Part shown: positions 47,906-56,405 of the stretch, in pieces
Layout: each line of letters begins with the position of its first letter
Position numbering within the stretch: position 1 is the stretch's first letter
From: Streptomyces misionensis
Lineage (GTDB): Bacteria; Actinomycetota; Actinomycetes; Streptomycetales; Streptomycetaceae
DNA: 64,000 bases
NCBI RefSeq assembly: GCF_900104815.1
Contig: NZ_FNTD01000004.1
Span: 5,765,001 to 5,829,000, forward strand
Direction: 5' to 3'
Notes under the pieces: generated by a model
The model's input: the letters and a program-made list of their open reading frames with translations, nothing else
Told to the model about the DNA's origin: nothing
The model's database searches: none
Program-made: the position numbers and the translations under genes

Positions 47906-48613
47906 ATGCTTGTCGCCGCCGCCGTCTGCCCCTGCCCGCCGCTGCTCGTGCCCGAGGTCGCCGCGGGCGCCGCCCCCGAACTGGACGCCCTGCGCGCGGC
48001 GTGCACGGACGCGCTCGGCGTGCTCGCGGCCGCCCGCCCGGATCTGCTGGTGGTGGTCGGCCCCACCGGACAGGGCGAGGGCGGGGCGTTCCCGCAGGGC
48101 GCGCCGGGGTCGTTCCGCGGGTTCGGGGTGGAGCTGGACGTGCGGCTGGGCCAAGGAGCCGTCGACGGGCCCGCGTTGCCGTCGTCGCTGGCGGTCGGCG
48201 CCTGGCTGCTGGAGCGGACCGGCCGGTGGGACGTCCCGGTCGAGGGGCTCGGCGTCGAGGAGACGGTCGCGCCCGAGCGGTGCGCGGAGACCGGGCGGGA
48301 ACTCGCGGCCCGGGCCGGGCGCGTGGCGCTGCTGGTCATGGGGGACGCCAGCGCCTGCCGCACGGTCAAGGCGCCGGGCTATCTGGACGAGCGGGCGGAG
48401 CCGTTCGACGCGGCGGTCGCCCGGGCACTGGGCGCGGCCGACCTCGCGGCCGTCCGGGCGCTGGACGCCGGGCTCGCCCGTGAATTGAAGGCGTCCGGCC
48501 GCGCCCCCTGGCAGATCCTCGCGGGCGCCGCCGAGGACGCGGACCTCGACGGCGCCCTGCTTCACGAGGACGCGCCCTACGGCGTCGGCTATCTGGTCGC
48601 CACCTGGTCCTAG
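47906..48613 (+). CDS. Class III extradiol dioxygenase (LigB)-like protein
   Basis: The product has 235 residues from ATG 47906. It has the LigB/Memo-like fold start MLVAAAVCPCPPLLVPEVAAGA and ARPDLLVVVGPTGQGEG. The His ligands expected of an active extradiol dioxygenase are not evident: the first segment has Cys-Pro-Cys-Pro instead of His. So it is probably a divergent, perhaps non-enzymatic member. It is conserved in this place between miaB and miaA across actinobacteria (mycobacterial Rv2728c position, recalled), which suggests an unrecognised role in tRNA or iron-sulfur metabolism. Confidence 0.7.
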   Translation: MLVAAAVCPCPPLLVPEVAAGAAPELDALRAACTDALGVLAAARPDLLVVVGPTGQGEGGAFPQGAPGSFRGFGVELDVRLGQGAVDGPALPSSLAVGAWLLERTGRWDVPVEGLGVEETVAPERCAETGRELAARAGRVALLVMGDASACRTVKAPGYLDERAEPFDAAVARALGAADLAAVRALDAGLARELKASGRAPWQILAGAAEDADLDGALLHEDAPYGVGYLVATWS

Positions 48614-48652
48614 GGACCCGGCCGCCGCCCGGCCCGGGGGTGAGCCCCCCGG

Positions 48653-48937
48653 TCAGGAGGCCGGCGGCGGGCCCTGCGGCGGGGTGGGCGGGTTCGGATG
48701 GGCGCCCGGTGCCGCGTCCGGGCCGCCGTCCTTCTGCGCGAGGCGGTCCACCGCGTCCTTGGCCTTGCCGGTGCCCGCCTGGATCTTGTCGCTGTACTTG
48801 CCCTTGGTCCGCTCGTCGACGGCCTTCGCGGCCTTGTCGATGCCGTGCTGCACCTTGTCCCCGTGCTGGCGCGCGAGGTCGGACACCTTGTCCTTGGCCG
48901 GGCCGAGCTTGGCCTTCATGTTGTCAAACAGACCCAT
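48653..48937 (-). CDS. MT0933/Rv0909-type antitoxin-like small protein
   Basis: The product has 94 residues from ATG 48937 (AAGGTGG upstream). It is a helical, Lys/Ala/Asp-rich protein: MGLFDNMKAKLGPAKDKVSD, DKVQHGIDKAAKAVDERTKG, YSDKIQAGTGKAKDAVD. It ends in a Pro/Gly-rich tail. It matches the MT0933 antitoxin family, where a toxin gene is normally adjacent. None is visible here, so an antitoxin role is doubtful. It may be a stress-related coiled coil. It is 49 bp after another small protein with a similar MG[LV]F start. Confidence 0.68.
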   Translation of the reverse strand: MGLFDNMKAKLGPAKDKVSDLARQHGDKVQHGIDKAAKAVDERTKGKYSDKIQAGTGKAKDAVDRLAQKDGGPDAAPGAHPNPPTPPQGPPPAS

Positions 48938-48986
48938 GATCCACCTTCCCTTGCGGGACTGCCCGCGGGATTTCCTCGCGGAACGG

Positions 48987-49319
48987 TTACTTGCGGACGC
49001 CCTCGCCGGTCTCGCTGTCGGCCGCCTCCTCGGCCGACTGCTGCCGGGGGATCCCGGAGCCCTCGGACGCGTCCTCCGCGTCGGCGCCCTGCCGCGCCGC
49101 CACATCCGCACGTCCCTCGTCGGCATCCTGCCCGGAACCCTCCCTCTCACGCCCGGAGGAGTCCTGTGCCTGTGCCGCCCCGACTCCCTTCGCCCCCGGC
49201 CGCGCCGACCGCGATTCCTCCGCCTCGGCCCCCACCGGCTCCGTACCGGCCTTCGCCGCGGCGGCCGACGCCTCCCGAGTCGCCTTCGACCTGCCGAGGA
49301 GTCGTGCAAACACGCCCAT
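48987..49319 (-). CDS. Small disordered acidic protein, unknown function
   Basis: The product has 110 residues. ATG 49319 is preferred to GTG 49325 because GGAG is correctly spaced only for the ATG. A short start MGVFARLLGRSKATREA is followed by ~90 residues rich in Ala, Glu, Gly, Ser and Asp without hydrophobic core, so intrinsically disordered. It probably forms a transcription unit with the next gene on the strand (48937-48653). I do not recognise a function. Confidence 0.6.
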   Translation of the reverse strand: MGVFARLLGRSKATREASAAAAKAGTEPVGAEAEESRSARPGAKGVGAAQAQDSSGREREGSGQDADEGRADVAARQGADAEDASEGSGIPRQQSAEEAADSETGEGVRK

Positions 49320-49501
49320 AGTCACTCCATAAGGTACTCGCGCGGGGGAGTTCCCGCGTCACGCGGTGCGTACGCTCGCACCGCCCGGGTCACTGCCTCG
49401 GGCAGCCCGCGGACGGCACCTCACGTCGGGCAACGACCCGGCGACCGCCCCGTCACGTAACTCGTTCGAGACCTCGCCGCGGGGTTTGCGAGACTGGTGC
49501 C

Positions 49502-50440
49502 GTGAGCAGCGCACCCCTCGTTCCCCGCGTCATCGCCGTCGTCGGACCCACCGCGGCCGGAAAGTCCGATCTCGGCGTCTTCCTGGCCCAGCAACTCGGC
49601 GGCGAGGTCGTCAACGCCGACTCGATGCAGCTGTACCGCGGGATGGACATCGGCACCGCCAAGCTGACGCCCGAGGAGCGCGGCGGCGTCCCGCACCACC
49701 TGCTGGACATCTGGGACGTCACGGTCACCGCCTCGGTCGCCGAGTACCAGAAACTGGCCCGCGCCCGCATCGACGCGCTGCTCGCCGAGGGCCGCTGGCC
49801 GATCCTGGTCGGCGGCTCCGGCCTGTACGTCCGCGGGGCCGTCGACAACCTGGAGTTCCCCGGCACCGACCCCGAGGTGCGCGCCCGCCTGGAGGAGGAA
49901 CTGGCGCTGCGCGGCTCCGGCGCGCTGCACGCCCGGCTCGCCGCCGCCGACCCCGAGGCCGGCCGCGCGATCCTGCCCAGCAACGGCCGCCGGATCGTCC
50001 GGGCCCTGGAGGTGATCGAGATCACCGGCCAGCCCTTCACCGCCAACCTCCCCGGCCACGACTCGGTGTACGACACCGTCCAGATCGGCGTCGACGTGGC
50101 CCGCCCGGAGCTGGACGACCGGATCACCCGGCGTGTCGACCGGATGTGGGAGGCCGGGCTGGTGGACGAGGTGCGCGCACTGGAGGCGCGCGGCCTGCGC
50201 GAGGGGCGCACGGCCTCGCGCGCGCTGGGCTACCAGCAGGTGCTCGCCGCGCTCGGCGGCGAGTGCACCGAAGCGGAGGCGCGCGCCGAGACCGTGCGGG
50301 CCACCAAGCGCTTCGCGCGCCGGCAGGATTCCTGGTTCCGGCGCGACCCCCGCGTGCACTGGCTGAGCGGGGCCGAGGCCGACCGCGGGGAACTTCCGCG
50401 GCAGGCCCTGACGTTGGTCGAACGACCGGTTACAGCCTGA
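49502..50440 (+). CDS. miaA: MiaA: tRNA dimethylallyltransferase
   Basis: The product has 312 residues from GTG 49502. It has the P-loop VVGPTAAGKSDLGVFLAQQL, the substrate loop VVNADSMQLYRGMDIGTAKL, the DDRI motif LDDRITRRVDRMW, and the C-terminal ASRALGYQQVLAAL and RFARRQDSWFRRDP. It transfers dimethylallyl to A37 of tRNAs reading UNN codons. In Streptomyces such tRNAs include the rare UUA-reading tRNA-Leu (bldA), so the modification may influence development (inferred from known biology). Confidence 0.94.
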   Translation: MSSAPLVPRVIAVVGPTAAGKSDLGVFLAQQLGGEVVNADSMQLYRGMDIGTAKLTPEERGGVPHHLLDIWDVTVTASVAEYQKLARARIDALLAEGRWPILVGGSGLYVRGAVDNLEFPGTDPEVRARLEEELALRGSGALHARLAAADPEAGRAILPSNGRRIVRALEVIEITGQPFTANLPGHDSVYDTVQIGVDVARPELDDRITRRVDRMWEAGLVDEVRALEARGLREGRTASRALGYQQVLAALGGECTEAEARAETVRATKRFARRQDSWFRRDPRVHWLSGAEADRGELPRQALTLVERPVTA

Positions 50441-50542
50441 TCACGTGATGGCATCGGGATGCGTCGCCGGTCATCGGGGCCTTCGGCGCCGTGCCATCAT
50501 CGAGCTTCGATCGACCAAGTGGAGTCCTAGTTGGGAGGGCGC

Positions 50543-51163
50543 GTGGCGATGGAGGCCGGCCCTCGTGACACCGCACCAAGTGCCGAGCACGTCACCACCG
50601 AGAGTGACGAACCGGACCAGGGCGAGGACCGCCCCGCCGAGGGCGTGACCGGGCTCGCCGAGGGCGGGGACCGGCTGCCCCGGCCGTACGACGGTGAGGA
50701 CCGCCCGGCCGGGAACCCGTCCCGGCCGTCCGACGACCACGACGCTCTGGCCGACGACGGGCTCGACGAGACCACGGACGGCGTGACCGAGGACGGCCCG
50801 GCTCCCGAGGAGATGTACACCAGCGGCCCCGAGGTCGAGGTCGAACTGCGCCCGCAGCGCCGGCTGCGCATCTGGCAGCTCGCGCCGATCGTGGGCCTCT
50901 CCGCGCTCGGCTCCCTGATGTTCGCCTTCCCGCTCGCCTTCGACGGCGACAGCGGCGCGGTCATCGCCATGCTCGGCCTGCTGATCTGCAGCTGTGCCGC
51001 CGGCTGGGGCATGATGGCCGCCCGCCGGGTGGGCCACACCTGGCCGGGCCTGCCCCCGCGCGGCTCCGGCCGCCGCCCGGACTGGCGGGTCGTCCTCGGG
51101 TACGCGGTGCTGGTCGCCGTCGTGGCCGTACTCGCCGTGTGGCGCGTGGCCCGGCTGCGCTGA
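50543..51163 (+). CDS. Membrane protein with acidic N-terminal region, unknown function
   Basis: The product has 206 residues from GTG 50543 (GGAGGG just upstream; a TTG at 50531 is less likely). The first ~95 residues are acidic and disordered (Asp/Glu/Gly/Pro-rich). Three hydrophobic segments follow: LAPIVGLSALGSLMFAFPLAF, AVIAMLGLLICSCAAGWGMM and VVLGYAVLVAVVAVLAVW. Its place between miaA and dapF resembles a membrane protein in the same mycobacterial block (Rv2732c-like, recalled). The function is unknown. Confidence 0.72.
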   Translation: MAMEAGPRDTAPSAEHVTTESDEPDQGEDRPAEGVTGLAEGGDRLPRPYDGEDRPAGNPSRPSDDHDALADDGLDETTDGVTEDGPAPEEMYTSGPEVEVELRPQRRLRIWQLAPIVGLSALGSLMFAFPLAFDGDSGAVIAMLGLLICSCAAGWGMMAARRVGHTWPGLPPRGSGRRPDWRVVLGYAVLVAVVAVLAVWRVARLR

Positions 51164-51220
51164 CCGCCGCCGGGGCCCGGGCCGGGCCCCCTTGCCGCAC
51201 CCACCCCGTACGATCGAGGA

Positions 51221-52090
51221 ATGAGCACGCGGATCGCCTTCCTCAAGGGTCACGGCACCGAGAACGACTTCGTGATCGTCCCTGACCCCGACAACGCCAT
51301 CGAGCTGTCCCCGGCCGCCGTGACCGCCCTGTGCGACCGCCGGGCCGGCATCGGCGGGGACGGCGTGCTGCACGTCGTGCGCTCCGCCGCGCACCCGGAC
51401 GCCCGGGCGATGGCCGGCGAGGCCGAGTGGTTCATGGACTACCGCAACAGCGACGGCTCGGTCGCGGAGATGTGCGGCAACGGCGTCCGGGTGTTCGCCC
51501 GCTACCTCCAGCGCGCCGGGCACGTCACCGAGGGCGACCTCGCGATCGCCACCCGTGGCGGCGTCAAGAGCGTCCACATCGCCAAGGACGGGGACGTGAC
51601 CGTGGGCATGGGCAGCGCCCGCCTGCCCGAAGGGGACGTCACGGTGCGGGTCGGCGAGCGCAGCTGGCCCGCGCGGAACGTGAACATGGGCAACCCGCAC
51701 GCGGTCGCCTTCGTGTCCGACCTCGGGCACGCCGGGGACCTGTACGGCGCGCCGCCGGTGAGCCCCGAGGGTGCCTACCCGGACGGGGTCAACGTCGAGT
51801 TCGTGGTCGACCGCGGGCCCCGGCACGTCGCCATGCGGGTGCACGAGCGCGGCTCCGGCGAGACCCGCTCCTGCGGCACCGGCGCCTGCGCCGTCGCCGT
51901 GGCCGCCGCCCGCCGTGACGGCGCCGATCCGGCCGTCACCGGCACCCCCGTGACGTACACCGTGGACCTGCCCGGTGGCCGGCTCGTCATCACCGAACGG
52001 CCGGACGGACAGATCGAGATGACCGGCCCCGCCGTGATCGTCGCCGAGGGCGAGATCGATGCCGAGTGGCTGGAAAGCGCGCTCCGCTGA
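51221..52090 (+). CDS. dapF: DapF: diaminopimelate epimerase
   Basis: The product has 289 residues from ATG 51221. It is a pseudo-dimeric racemase with two catalytic Cys: C85 in EMCGNGVRVFARYL and C218 in RSCGTGACAV. It also has the start FLKGHGTENDFVIV and VNMGNPHAVAFV. It converts LL- to meso-diaminopimelate. Streptomyces peptidoglycan uses LL-DAP, so here the enzyme serves lysine synthesis (known for the genus). Confidence 0.95.
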   Translation: MSTRIAFLKGHGTENDFVIVPDPDNAIELSPAAVTALCDRRAGIGGDGVLHVVRSAAHPDARAMAGEAEWFMDYRNSDGSVAEMCGNGVRVFARYLQRAGHVTEGDLAIATRGGVKSVHIAKDGDVTVGMGSARLPEGDVTVRVGERSWPARNVNMGNPHAVAFVSDLGHAGDLYGAPPVSPEGAYPDGVNVEFVVDRGPRHVAMRVHERGSGETRSCGTGACAVAVAAARRDGADPAVTGTPVTYTVDLPGGRLVITERPDGQIEMTGPAVIVAEGEIDAEWLESALR

Positions 52091-52106
52091 CCTGCCGAAA
52101 CCGTCG

Positions 52107-52157
52107 TCCGGGCGGCTCCGGGCGCCCGGAACAGCGGTTCCGCGGCGCCCGCCCGGA
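52107..52157 (+). terminator. Complex hairpin after dapF
   Basis: TCCGGGCGG (52107-52115) pairs with CCGCCCGGA (52149-52157). Inside it TCCGGGC-GCCCGGA is a self-complementary element. It starts 16 nt after the dapF stop. The remaining ~210 bp before the rshA start presumably carries its promoter, which I could not place. Confidence 0.5.
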
Positions 52158-52371
52158 TCGAATCCACGGACGATCCCAGGCCAGGTGGCGCAAACCTTAA
52201 ACCTCTTTTCCGTCGCTCGAATGGGTGATCCGTTTCACGCTCGGCGAGAGGCGGTCGGTCGCACGTGTCCGGCTCGATAGCATCAAGCACCGGCACGGAC
52301 GGGGGAACGCGCCACCCTGAGCCGCGCATGCCCTGGGGCTCCGTCCGCCGGTCCACGAGCCGGAGGTGCCC

Positions 52372-54531
52372 ATGAGTGCGGAGGCCACGAACCCCCCGAC
52401 CCCCATCCCGGTAGTGCCCACGGTCCCGACGGCCGCAGTGGCACCCGCGGCGGCCCGCCGCAAGTCCCGGCCCAGGATCGACCTGCGCCGGCTCGGCCGG
52501 GCCGCACTGCTGGGGCCCGCCGCCCGGGACAGACTGCCCGACGCGATCGGCCATGTGGTGGAGGCGCACCGCGCCCACCACCCCGACGCCGATCTCGAAC
52601 CCCTGCGCCGCGCCTACGTGCTGGCTGAGTCCTCGCACCGCGGCCAGACGCGCAAGAGCGGCGAGCCGTACATCACCCACCCGCTCGCCGTGACCCTCAT
52701 CCTCGCCGAACTCGGCGCCGAGACCACGACGCTGACCGCCTCCCTGCTCCACGACACCGTCGAGGACACCGACGTCACGCTGGAGCAGGTGCGCGAGCAG
52801 TTCGGGGAGGAGGTGCGGTACCTGGTCGACGGCGTCACCAAGCTGGAGAAGGTCGACTACGGCGCCGCCGCCGAACCCGAGACGTTCCGCAAGATGCTCG
52901 TCGCCACCGGCAGCGACGTGCGCGTGATGTCGATCAAACTCGCCGACCGGCTGCACAACATGCGCACCCTCGGCGTGATGCGCCCGGAGAAGCAGGCGCG
53001 GATCGCCGGGGTCACCCGGGACGTCCTCATCCCGCTCGCCGAACGACTCGGCGTGCAGGCGCTGAAGACCGAACTGGAGGACCTGGTCTTCGCCATCCTC
53101 CACCCCGAGGAGTACGCGCACACCAGGGAACTCATCGCGGAGAACGCGGCCCGCCCGGACGACCCCCTCGCTGAGGTCGCCGACGAGATGCGCGCGGTGC
53201 TGCGCGAGGCCGACATCAGCGCCGAAGTCCTCATCCGCCCCCGGCACTTCGTCTCCGTGCACCGAGTGGCCCGCAAACGCGGGCGGTTGCGCGGCGCCGA
53301 CTTCGGCCGGCTGCTGGTGCTGGTGGGGGAGGACGCCGACTGCTACGGCGTGCTCGGCGAACTGCACACCTGTATGACGCCGGTGGTCTCGGAGTTCAAG
53401 GACTTCATCGCCGTACCGAAGTTCAACCTGTACCAGTCGCTGCACACCGCCGTCGCGCGCCCGGACGGCCAGGTGGTCGAAGTCCTCATCCGCACCCACC
53501 AGATGCACCAGGTCGCCGAGGCCGGTGTCGTCGCGCTCGGCAACCCCTACGCGCCCGGCGCCGACGACCCCGCCGACGGCGAGCGCGCCGACCCCACCCG
53601 CCCCGGCTGGCTCTCCCGCCTCCTGGAGTGGCAGCAGGCCGCGCCCGACCCCGACACCTTCTGGTCCACGCTGCGCGAGGACCTCGCCCAGGACCGCGAG
53701 ATCACCGTCTTCCGCCCCGACGGCGGCACATTGGGCCTGCCCGAGGGCGCCACCTGCGTGGACGCGGCGTACGGGCAGTACGGCGAGGACGCGCACGCCT
53801 GCATCGGCGCCCGCGTCAACGGCCGCCTGGCGACCCTCAGCACCGTCCTCAAGGACGGTGACACCGTCGAACTCCTCATGGGCCAGGACCCCGCCTCGGA
53901 GCCGTCCCGCGAGTGGCTGGAGCACGCCCACACCCCGGCCGCCCGCATCGCCATCCAGCGGTGGCTGGCCACGCATCCCGACGGAGGAGCCCCGGCCGAG
54001 GAGCCGGGCGGCTACCGCGCTGCCGCCGGCCTCCCCGAGCGGCGCGCCGGCGGCACCGGCCCCGCCGGGCCCCCGCGGGGCGCCGACGTGCGCACCGACC
54101 TGCCCGGGGCCGCCGTCCGCCTCGCCGGGTGCTGTACGCCCGTGCCGCCGGACGAGATCACCGGTTTCCCGGTCCGCGGGGGAGTGGTGACCGTGCACCG
54201 CGTGGAGTGCGCGGCGGTGGCACACATGAAGAGCAAGGGGCGCGCGGAGACCGGGGTGCGCTGGGGGGACTCCACCGCGTGCCGGGTCACGCTGGTCGCC
54301 GAATCGTTCGGCCGCCCGCACCTGCTCGCCGACCTCACCGAGGCCATCGCCCTGGCGGGCGGCGACATCGTCTCCGCCACCGTGGAACCCCCGAGCCAGC
54401 AACGGGTGCGGCACACCTACACCCTGCAACTCCCCGACGCCGCGGGCCTGCCGGCCCTCATGCGCGCCATGCGCGACGTCCCCGGCGTCTACGACGTGGA
54501 CCGCGCCCGGCACCAGTCACAGGGCTGGTGA
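52372..54531 (+). CDS. rshA: RshA: RelA/SpoT homologue ((p)ppGpp metabolism)
   Basis: The product has 719 residues. ATG 52372 is chosen because GGAGG sits 5 nt before it. The HD hydrolase domain is intact (SLLHDTVEDTD, HPLAVTLILAELG, SIKLADRLHNMRTL; ~residues 85-235). The synthetase domain follows (~270-400) with FKDFIAVPKFNLYQSLHT and EVLIRT. TGS and ACT domains are at ~445-505 and ~640-719. Compared with canonical RelA, RPKH is RPRH, the D-L-V-G-I-R segment reads D-F-G-R-L-L, and the AEYGIAAHW segment is lost, so synthetase activity may be weak. S. coelicolor has RelA plus this second homologue (known). Confidence 0.88.
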   Translation: MSAEATNPPTPIPVVPTVPTAAVAPAAARRKSRPRIDLRRLGRAALLGPAARDRLPDAIGHVVEAHRAHHPDADLEPLRRAYVLAESSHRGQTRKSGEPYITHPLAVTLILAELGAETTTLTASLLHDTVEDTDVTLEQVREQFGEEVRYLVDGVTKLEKVDYGAAAEPETFRKMLVATGSDVRVMSIKLADRLHNMRTLGVMRPEKQARIAGVTRDVLIPLAERLGVQALKTELEDLVFAILHPEEYAHTRELIAENAARPDDPLAEVADEMRAVLREADISAEVLIRPRHFVSVHRVARKRGRLRGADFGRLLVLVGEDADCYGVLGELHTCMTPVVSEFKDFIAVPKFNLYQSLHTAVARPDGQVVEVLIRTHQMHQVAEAGVVALGNPYAPGADDPADGERADPTRPGWLSRLLEWQQAAPDPDTFWSTLREDLAQDREITVFRPDGGTLGLPEGATCVDAAYGQYGEDAHACIGARVNGRLATLSTVLKDGDTVELLMGQDPASEPSREWLEHAHTPAARIAIQRWLATHPDGGAPAEEPGGYRAAAGLPERRAGGTGPAGPPRGADVRTDLPGAAVRLAGCCTPVPPDEITGFPVRGGVVTVHRVECAAVAHMKSKGRAETGVRWGDSTACRVTLVAESFGRPHLLADLTEAIALAGGDIVSATVEPPSQQRVRHTYTLQLPDAAGLPALMRAMRDVPGVYDVDRARHQSQGW

Positions 54532-54661
54532 GAAGCGCCCGGCGCCGGGGCGGGCGCACGGGGGCGGATCTGCGGAGAACGGCGGCCCGGGGACCATCCG
54601 TTCGGGTGGGACGGGTGCGCGTCGGCCCGGGGACGGGGGCGGGCGCTGGTAGCGGTGGTCC

Positions 54662-56182
54662 ATGCTGCTCAACCCCCGCCGCCGGGGCGTCCCCGGCCCT
54701 GTCGCCCGGCGCCGGAAGGCCGCCCTGCTCGCCTCCGCCGCCACCTTGTGCTCCGTCTGCCTGGTCGCCGCCGCGGCGCCGCCCGTGCCGCTCGGCATCG
54801 GCGACCGGCTCTACCCGACCCTCGGCAACCCCGGCTACGACGTCACGTCGTACGACGTGAACCTCACCTATCCCGGCACCAACGACAAGCCGCTCCAGGC
54901 CGTCACCACCATCGACGCCTGGGTCACCGCCGACCTCGACCGGATCAACCTGGACTTCGCGCACGGCACCGTGCGGTCCGTGCAGGTCGACGGGGTACCC
55001 GCGGAGTTCGCCGGTGCGGGCGAGGACCTGGTCGTCACCCCCGCCGAGCGCCTGCACCGGGGCGACTGGGTGCGGATCACCGTGCGGCACACCAGCGACC
55101 CCGTGCCCGGCGAGGACCACAAGGGCGACGGCGGCTGGGTCCGCACCACCGACGGCCTCGTCATGGCGAACCAGGCCGACGCCGCCCACATGGTCTTCCC
55201 GTGCAACGACCACCCGTCCGACAAGGCGATGTTCACCTTCCGGGTCACCGCGCCGAACGCCTACACCGTGGTGGCCAACGGCCTGCCCGGCGGCATCCGG
55301 CGCGCGGGCGGGGAGACCACCTGGACGTACCGCACCCAGCACCCCATGGCCACCGAGCTGGCCCAGGTCTCCATCGGCCGCTCCGCCGTACCGCGCCGCG
55401 AGGGCCCCCACGGGCTGCCCCTGCGCGACGTGGTGCCCAGCGCCGACCGCGAGGCCCTCGAACCCTGGCTCGCCAGGACGCCCGACCAGATCGCCTGGAT
55501 GGAGAGCAAGGTCGGCCGGTACCCGTTCGAGAACTACGGCGTGATCATGGCGAACGCCACCACCGGATTCGAACTGGAGACACAGACCCTCTCCCTGTTC
55601 GAGAAGAAGCTGTTCACCGAGCCCGCCTACCCCGCCTGGTACGTCGAGTCGGTCATGGTGCACGAGCTGTCCCACCAGTGGTTCGGCGACAGCGTCAGCC
55701 CCCGCACCTGGTCCGACGTCTGGCTGAACGAGGGGCACGCGACCTGGTACGAGGCGCTGTACGCCGAGGAGAAGGCGCACCGCCCGATGGCCGACCGGAT
55801 GAAGGCCGCCTATGCCGCCTCCGACGGCTGGCGCGCCTCCGGCGGCCCGCCCGCCCGGCCCAAGCCGCCGGTGCCCGGCCAGAAGATCAGCATCTTCCGG
55901 CCCAGCGTCTACGACGGCGCCGCCCTGGCCCTCTACGCCCTGCGACAGGAGATCGGCCGCCCCGCCTTCGAGCGCCTGGAGCGGCTCTGGGTCCGCGACC
56001 ACCGCGACTCCGACGCCTCCACCGGCGATTTCATCGAGCTGGCCTCCGCCGTCGCCGGCCGCGACCTCGGCGGCTTCCTGCACGCCTGGCTCTACGACGA
56101 GAAGACCCCGCCGATGCCCGGCCACCCGGACTGGAAGCAGGACCCGAGCGTGAAGGCGGCGCAGCGGCCGGCCCACAAATGA
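54662..56182 (+). CDS. Secreted M1-family zinc metallopeptidase
   Basis: The product has 506 residues from ATG 54662. A twin-Arg-rich start RRRKAALLASAATLCSVCLVAAAA gives a signal peptide or lipoprotein-like signal (cleavage near residue 40). It has the M1 exopeptidase N-terminal beta domain, then zinc motif H334-ELS-H338 and E357 (NEGHATW), 18 residues apart as in gluzincins. It lacks the classical GAMEN; ANATTGFELETQT occupies that place, so aminopeptidase specificity may differ. It likely degrades peptides outside the cell. Confidence 0.87.
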   Translation: MLLNPRRRGVPGPVARRRKAALLASAATLCSVCLVAAAAPPVPLGIGDRLYPTLGNPGYDVTSYDVNLTYPGTNDKPLQAVTTIDAWVTADLDRINLDFAHGTVRSVQVDGVPAEFAGAGEDLVVTPAERLHRGDWVRITVRHTSDPVPGEDHKGDGGWVRTTDGLVMANQADAAHMVFPCNDHPSDKAMFTFRVTAPNAYTVVANGLPGGIRRAGGETTWTYRTQHPMATELAQVSIGRSAVPRREGPHGLPLRDVVPSADREALEPWLARTPDQIAWMESKVGRYPFENYGVIMANATTGFELETQTLSLFEKKLFTEPAYPAWYVESVMVHELSHQWFGDSVSPRTWSDVWLNEGHATWYEALYAEEKAHRPMADRMKAAYAASDGWRASGGPPARPKPPVPGQKISIFRPSVYDGAALALYALRQEIGRPAFERLERLWVRDHRDSDASTGDFIELASAVAGRDLGGFLHAWLYDEKTPPMPGHPDWKQDPSVKAAQRPAHK

Positions 56183-56193
56183 CCGCGAGGGGC

Positions 56194-56268
56194 CGCGCCG
56201 GGACCCCGCGATAACACGGTGACGGGACGCGCCGGGACCCCGCGATAACACGGTGACGGGACGCGCCG
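56194..56268. repeat. 34-bp direct repeat (two full copies plus partial) upstream of hflX
   Basis: CGCGCCGGGACCCCGCGATA starts at 56194 and again at 56228. A third partial copy CGCGCCGG is at 56262. The unit ends ...ACACGGTGACGGGA. It fills the gap right after the M1 peptidase stop and lies about 140 bp before hflX. The arms CCCG...CGGG could form a weak stem in each unit. Confidence 0.85.
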
Positions 56269-56405
56269 GCTCGTGCGACCATCTTCGGGTCGGCGCGGCA
56301 CGGGACACGGGAATCTCCCGGGGTACCCGTGCGTTGTCCCTCATGAGCGGCACGCCGTGACCGTCGTGCCGACGCCGTAACGACTCCCATCGACGTAAGG
56401 ATCCA

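Noticed and set aside
48937..49319. A toxin gene partnering the MT0933-type antitoxin
   Set aside because: No PIN, RelE, SRPBCC-type or other toxin-like frame adjoins; the upstream protein is acidic and disordered.
52372..54531. Complete loss of the catalytic Asp in the RshA synthetase domain
   Set aside because: An ungapped alignment of D-L-V-G-I-R with D-F-G-R-L-L keeps an Asp, so only weakening, not loss, can be argued by eye.
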